Shown: positions 60,194 through 64,000 of the stretch, piece after piece | Layout: every line of letters starts with the position of its first letter | Position numbering within the stretch: the first letter of the stretch is position 1 | NCBI GenBank assembly: GCA_028274465.1 | Contig: CM051457.1 | Span: 54,162,425-54,226,424 of the forward strand | Source: Plantago ovata | Lineage: Eukaryota; Streptophyta; Magnoliopsida; Lamiales; Plantaginaceae | Direction: 5' to 3' | DNA length: 64,000 nucleotides | Made by a program: the position numbers and the translations under genes | Notes under the pieces: generated by a model | Database searches by the model: none | What the model saw: the letters and a program-made list of their open reading frames with translations, nothing else | Told to the model about the DNA's origin: nothing

Positions 60194-60938
60194 ACGGTTC
60201 CAGTAGTTAAAAACGCGAGTTTCTTCCTTTTCTCCTCATTTCTTCATATCTTCATCATTCCTCCTCCCCAAAAACCGAAACTTGCGAAAATTACTTCAAA
60301 ACCTCATAACTTCTTCATTTCTTGACCAAATTTAGTGTTCTTTAGCTTCAATCGAAGCCTATTACGTGATCTATCTTTTCATCCGAACAGATTTCTCCCT
60401 AGTGCATTAGATTTTCAGATCTGAGGTATCTTCTTATGAACCGTAATTTTCGAATTTGGGGGTTTTCTAATTTGAGCTTCAATTATGCTTATTTGATGCA
60501 TGGGTATATTGTTTGTGTGATTAGAAGCGTTATTTACTATCAATTGCATGCTCAATTATGCTTGGATCGTTGATTTGGGAATTTTGCTACTAGATGATAT
60601 ATCTTGTTTTGCATTATGTCTTTATCTTTGATTTCTTGCATATGATTGTGTTTATTGATGTGATGATGGTGGATTTGTTGATAGAATGATGCTTAATTGT
60701 TGAGTATGAGGACTTATGATGCTAGAATTTTTCGCTACTATGGTATGAATTGAGCCTTGTTATCTCGGATATTGGTTGTCTAGCAAGAGCATAATGTGAT
60801 GTATTGCATGTAGTAGTTACATTGGTATGTTGCATACTGAAGAAGCTAGGCTAGACATTAAAGGTTTGGGGAGCTCGATTGTTGATTTTATTACTTGTGT
60901 ATTTCGTTCTTACACTAGCATATGCATGAGTCAGTTTT
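60194..60938 (+). other. element f internal non-coding stretch, intron-like
   Basis: T-rich, no ORF. Begins like a plant 5' leader (TTCTTCATATCTTCATCATT), has GAGGTATCTTC near 60423, which could act as a splice donor, and TTGTTTGTAG at 60961-60970 as a possible acceptor. Not shared with element c. May be host DNA taken up by the element; unproven. Confidence 0.35.
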
Positions 60939-61379
60939 GTGTCATACGAGGTACTAACTGTTGTTTGTAGGAACCATGCCAAGGGAAAGGAGCATTCCCG
61001 TATGATTACTATGAAGTATTGGAGGGGGATCGATTACAACCATGTCAAGAAGAGTGACCTCGTTAGATGTGCGTTCGAGCCAAGGGGTTTTGCAACAACG
61101 TCGTGGATTACCCAAGAGGAGCATCTAGAGTACACCTGGAGTAAGGACTCCTATGCCTATTCATGCACCACCGAAGGGACAGAGACAATTATTACGTCAG
61201 CAATCCATCACAAGGACTGCAAAGTTCGAGTGAACTGGAAGGCACCGGGACAATCTAGCCGCGACGGATTCAATCTCGAGTTCGCAGTTGCTAGAAGGTC
61301 CCGAAGCGCTAGCTTGGTTCCAAAACATAACGACATGGGTGCCCAGCCCCTCGTTGGGGTGCCCCTTGATTGCCTCTAA
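60939..61379 (+). CDS. unknown ORF in element f
   Basis: Frame open over 146 codons; the first ATG after the possible splice acceptor in this frame (MITMKYWRGIDYNHVKKSDL) is near 61003. Continues RCAFEPRGFATTSWITQEEH, a mixed hydrophilic composition not typical of Gag or Pol. I do not recognise it. Lies between the palindrome cluster and the 3' module, where autonomous relatives would carry pol, so it could be a remnant of another ORF or a captured host fragment. Confidence 0.4.
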   Translation: MSYEVLTVVCRNHAKGKEHSRMITMKYWRGIDYNHVKKSDLVRCAFEPRGFATTSWITQEEHLEYTWSKDSYAYSCTTEGTETIITSAIHHKDCKVRVNWKAPGQSSRDGFNLEFAVARRSRSASLVPKHNDMGAQPLVGVPLDCL

Positions 61380-61557
61380 AGGGAGCATCATATAGACATC
61401 GGTCGGATCAACCGTAGAGAATGTGGTCGACATTGGAAAAAATGGTAGAAGACTTCTGAGTATCCGAGCAGCTTACTGTAACCTCCTTGGGGTGTAAAAC
61501 GCTGGAGGGGGAGGTCCTGATACCACTGCTCTTTCCCCTTCAACAGTTCACAACCTA

Positions 61558-61767
61558 TTGGAGGGCTACAGGATGGAGGATTCCATAACAGCGGCGGCTA
61601 ATCTTGAGGATTCTACTCGACACTGCAACTCTACTAGTGAGGATGTGCGTGACAGTAGTGACAATGAAGGCCATACGGGCAATGATGATACTAATGGAGG
61701 AGTTGTTCCTATCCGGCCTATAATTGAAACTACCACGCCTACCAGAAGACCTGATGACACCCTATAA
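61558..61767 (+). CDS. small acidic ORF in element f
   Basis: 69 codons, starting in a CTG/GAG context with MEGYRMEDSITAAANLEDST, Asp/Ser/Thr-rich, ends at a TAA. No known family. May be the end of the preceding ORF after a frame change, since the gap between them is coding-like in parts. Confidence 0.25.
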   Translation: MEGYRMEDSITAAANLEDSTRHCNSTSEDVRDSSDNEGHTGNDDTNGGVVPIRPIIETTTPTRRPDDTL

Positions 61768-61799
61768 AGCTCCCAGAGCAGTCCCAATAACTCACAAAC

Positions 61800-63364
61800 A
61801 GCATACTCAGCCGACCGAGGCCAAACCATGGGGTAACATCTAGTATCACATCTTATTTCCTCATTTTCTTACTGCTAGGGACTAGCGTTAATTTCATGAG
61901 GGGGGATGGGATTTAAGTTATCTAGTGTTGTTAGTTTGGAGCTTGGTATTGGTAGGATGAGTATAGTACCTCGCGTGTTTTATCCGTCTTTGCATATGCA
62001 TTTGCACGTTTACTGCTTTCTTAGTTTTTTAGGTTGCATTCACTACATTCATCCTAGGATAGTCTTGCATGTTTTATATGGAGTTTATTGCCGAATTTTT
62101 TGAACTTTATTATTGGGTAGATCAACTAACTATGCCATTAATCGTATGCTTCATCTCTATGAATTTGTTTGAGGTTTTTCTCGCTTGGCTTGTCACATTT
62201 ATGTATTGTACTTAGTTAAGCCTTGTAGTCTCGACATCACTTAGTGGTGTTTTCTCTACTGCGGTTCACGAAGGCCTTTATAATAGGATGATGCATGTTA
62301 GGGTCTTATGGTTGTTTTCCCGAGTAATTATGTACCTAAGAGGCAACAAGTCTTCACCATGCTTTGAGATCGCTAAATGCCTAGGAAGGAGGTAGTGTGA
62401 GGTTGTGTGATCCTTTGTTTATAACCTATTCTTCCGAATAAGTTTGGGGAAGGGGTTACACCATCATAGACTTGTTTTCGTTTTTCATTTCCGTATCGTG
62501 AGTTTATTTTTCCTTTTCCGTAAATTTTGTACTCCAACCTATTCTTTCGAATAGGTTTGGGGAAGTCGTGTGAGTCATTTTCTCTCTTTTTGTTATGCTA
62601 CTGCTGGCTAGAAAAAAAAAATCGAAAAAAAAAGAAAGAAAGAAAAATTCCAGGAAAAAAGAAAAAAAAGGAAAAAGAAACCGGAAAGAAAAAGAAGGAA
62701 AAAAAGAAAAGACCCCAAAAATGCAAAGAAGGGTCCAAAAAAAGGGAAACCAAATAGCAGTTTAGCAAAGTGTTGTGTCTCATTTTCAAATTCTTGTAAT
62801 GTTCGCAATCGTGTTGTAATTTTCTATTTTTTATCTTTTTTGTCTTGAGTGTCATCTGTTCTAGACCACCCTCGTCCTGCCATTCAGGAAGTGGTGAATA
62901 GCTTAAGACTTTACTTAAGAGATGGGTAGAGTAGGGGAGTGTTATCTTTTATAGGGAACCCTCCTTCGTTTGATGAGAGCCAGTACTGGTTCGACCTCTT
63001 TGAGGAAAAGTCTTAACATGGTGGAACAGCAGTAAGTCCTCAGTTTCATAGGCACGGGACAACCATTCGTATCTTAGCATGCTTCATTACGTCGTCACTG
63101 ACTAGGTCCAGGTAGAGAATGTTACGAGAGACTATCTTGTCTTGACATAAGTGCTTATGTGGATGTGTATAAGTCAATCGAGGTATTCTTCAACCTATAT
63201 TCATGCTTTGATTTATATGGTTTTTGTTCATATGTTTTTTGATAGATTCAGTAGATTATTTCATTTTATTTGGCATGAGACTCCATTTTGTGTCTTGCAT
63301 TGTTTTTTGCATTAGAGTCTAGCTTAGTTGCTTGAGGACAAGCAAAGGTTCGGTTTGGGGAGTT
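61800..63364 (+). promoter_or_regulatory. element f 3' non-coding module and PPT
   Basis: Nearly the same as 32850-34386 in element c. Order: CACTTAGTGGTG block (about 62238), stem-loops at 62423-62444 (one mismatch) and 62536-62557, A/G-rich tract (62611-62750) with GACCC and GGGTCC, GGGAACCCTCCTTCGTTTGA (62956-62975), GCTTGAGGACAAGC (about 63330-63343), PPT ending at 63364. Lacks the T36 run of c. Confidence 0.75.
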
Positions 63365-64000
63365 TGATGAATGTGTATTTTACACTTTCATTTGAGTCTT
63401 TTTCACCTATTTTAGCTATCCTCTATGTTAATTTAGCTATATTTTAGTGCATTTTATTAGAATAGTGTCACGTTTCCCTTTAGATTTTATTTTACAGGTT
63501 TTGGTTGAAAATCGAGGATTTCCGGGCAATTATATTGAAGTTGACAAGGAATTGGTGTTCCAGAAGCCTATTTGGAGTATCTGAAAGTTTCCGGATAGGA
63601 TTTGGAGTCTAGGGGTCGAATCTGGAGGTTAGAAGGCCACTAGAAGACAGAAACCGAGTCCGAAAAGGGGAAGAAATCCAAAAACGCGTCGAAAACGCGG
63701 AATTCCGCGAAATTTTCTCCCGGGCGAACCGCCCGGGACGTGGGGCGAATCGCCCCACACCGGGCGAATCGCCCGGTTTGCCCCACACTATTTCGTAGCC
63801 TATATATAGTTGCTCAGTTTTTCTCCGAAATTCATACTTTTCCAGACCTATTCTCTCACCTTTCTCTGTAGTTTTAGGTAGGGACTTCCCAGAGCCTGTT
63901 CTGGGGGTTCGTAGCTTAGGAGACATTTTTTCATAGCAGATTGGAGCTTGTAGGATCGCAATTCTTCGGAGATTGACAACCTTCGGTAACATTGTATCTT
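63365..64000 (+). repeat. element f 3' LTR, cut by window end
   Basis: Starts TGATGAATG at 63365; 636 bp visible and co-linear with 56260-56899. Palindromes 63719-63737, 63742-63756 (GGGGCGAATCGCCCC, without the 4-nt insertion) and 63760-63776; TATA box 63801-63809. Confidence 0.92.

Larger units (their letters stand above)
11940..64000 (+). mobile_element. Sirevirus-type Ty1/copia retrotransposon, split by six insertions, 3' LTR outside window
   Basis: Order on the plus strand: LTR, primer site, gag with coiled-coil C-terminal region, protease, integrase, RT, RNase H, stem-loop array, long envelope-like ORF. Copia order (IN before RT) plus a large extra ORF after RNase H fits the Sirevirus genus. 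Its own sequence is 11940-12250, 13205-16867, 26277-30052, 35654-36103, 42150-43708 and 53519-56259, about 12.5 kb. It is the oldest element here: it carries many stops and every other element sits inside it. The expected far TSD (CTCAT, 11935-11939) and 3' LTR are beyond base 64000. Confidence 0.8.
56260..64000 (+). mobile_element. gag-protease gypsy element, chimeric (insertion f, right end outside window)
   Basis: 5' LTR 56260-57570; 3' LTR starts 63365 and runs off the window. LTR, PBS and 3' module are of the b/c family, while the gag-protease ORF is of the element d type. No RT or integrase. The visible 3' LTR differs from the 5' LTR by three substitutions and one 4-nt indel in about 636 bp, so the insertion is very recent. 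Confidence 0.9.

Overview
The window is nuclear DNA of a flowering plant, probably a eudicot. It holds one ordinary multi-exon plant gene, followed by more than 50 kb of nested LTR retrotransposons. There is no sign of prokaryotic or organellar sequence.

Layout. (1) 1-6.1 kb, minus strand: nine exons of a plastid-type branched-chain amino-acid aminotransferase (BCAT3-like); the last exon(s) lie beyond base 1. (2) 6.1-11.9 kb: AT-rich intergenic DNA with a 152-bp tandem duplication, a Stowaway-like MITE, two tRNA-like (A/B-box) relics and a solo LTR with a perfect 5-bp target duplication. (3) 11,940 to beyond 64,000: one old Ty1/copia element of Sirevirus type. Its 5' LTR, gag, protease, integrase, RT, RNase H and long envelope-like ORF are spread over about 12.5 kb of host-element sequence, separated by six later insertions: a, a gypsy solo LTR (12,251-13,199, TSD ATAGT); b, a full Athila-like gypsy element on the minus strand (16,868-26,271, TSD GTGGC); c, a gag-only gypsy derivative (30,053-35,648, TSD GGAGT); d, a second gag-protease-only gypsy family (36,104-42,144, TSD CTGAG); e, a copia element on the minus strand (43,709-53,513, TSD ATTGT); f, a young gag-protease-only gypsy element (56,260 to beyond the window). 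The host reading frame resumes in register across d and e when the insert and one TSD copy are ignored.

How the parts relate. Element b carries gag, protease, RT, RNase H and integrase (all broken). Elements c, d and f carry gag (d and f also protease) and no pol, yet share with b the same primer-binding site, polypurine tract and a long non-coding 3' module with the same stem-loops. This looks like a set of non-autonomous elements that need pol from another copy. Two features stand out. First, each gypsy family carries clusters of short palindromes in two places: in the LTR (just upstream of the TATA box in b, c and f) and again inside the element (cores GGGGCGAATCGCCCC in b/c/f, CCAAGCGGTCCGCTTGG in d). 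Second, the Sirevirus carries seven copies of a small stem-loop after pol, with apparent compensatory base changes. Element f joins b/c-type LTRs and 3' module to a d-type gag, so modules have been swapped.
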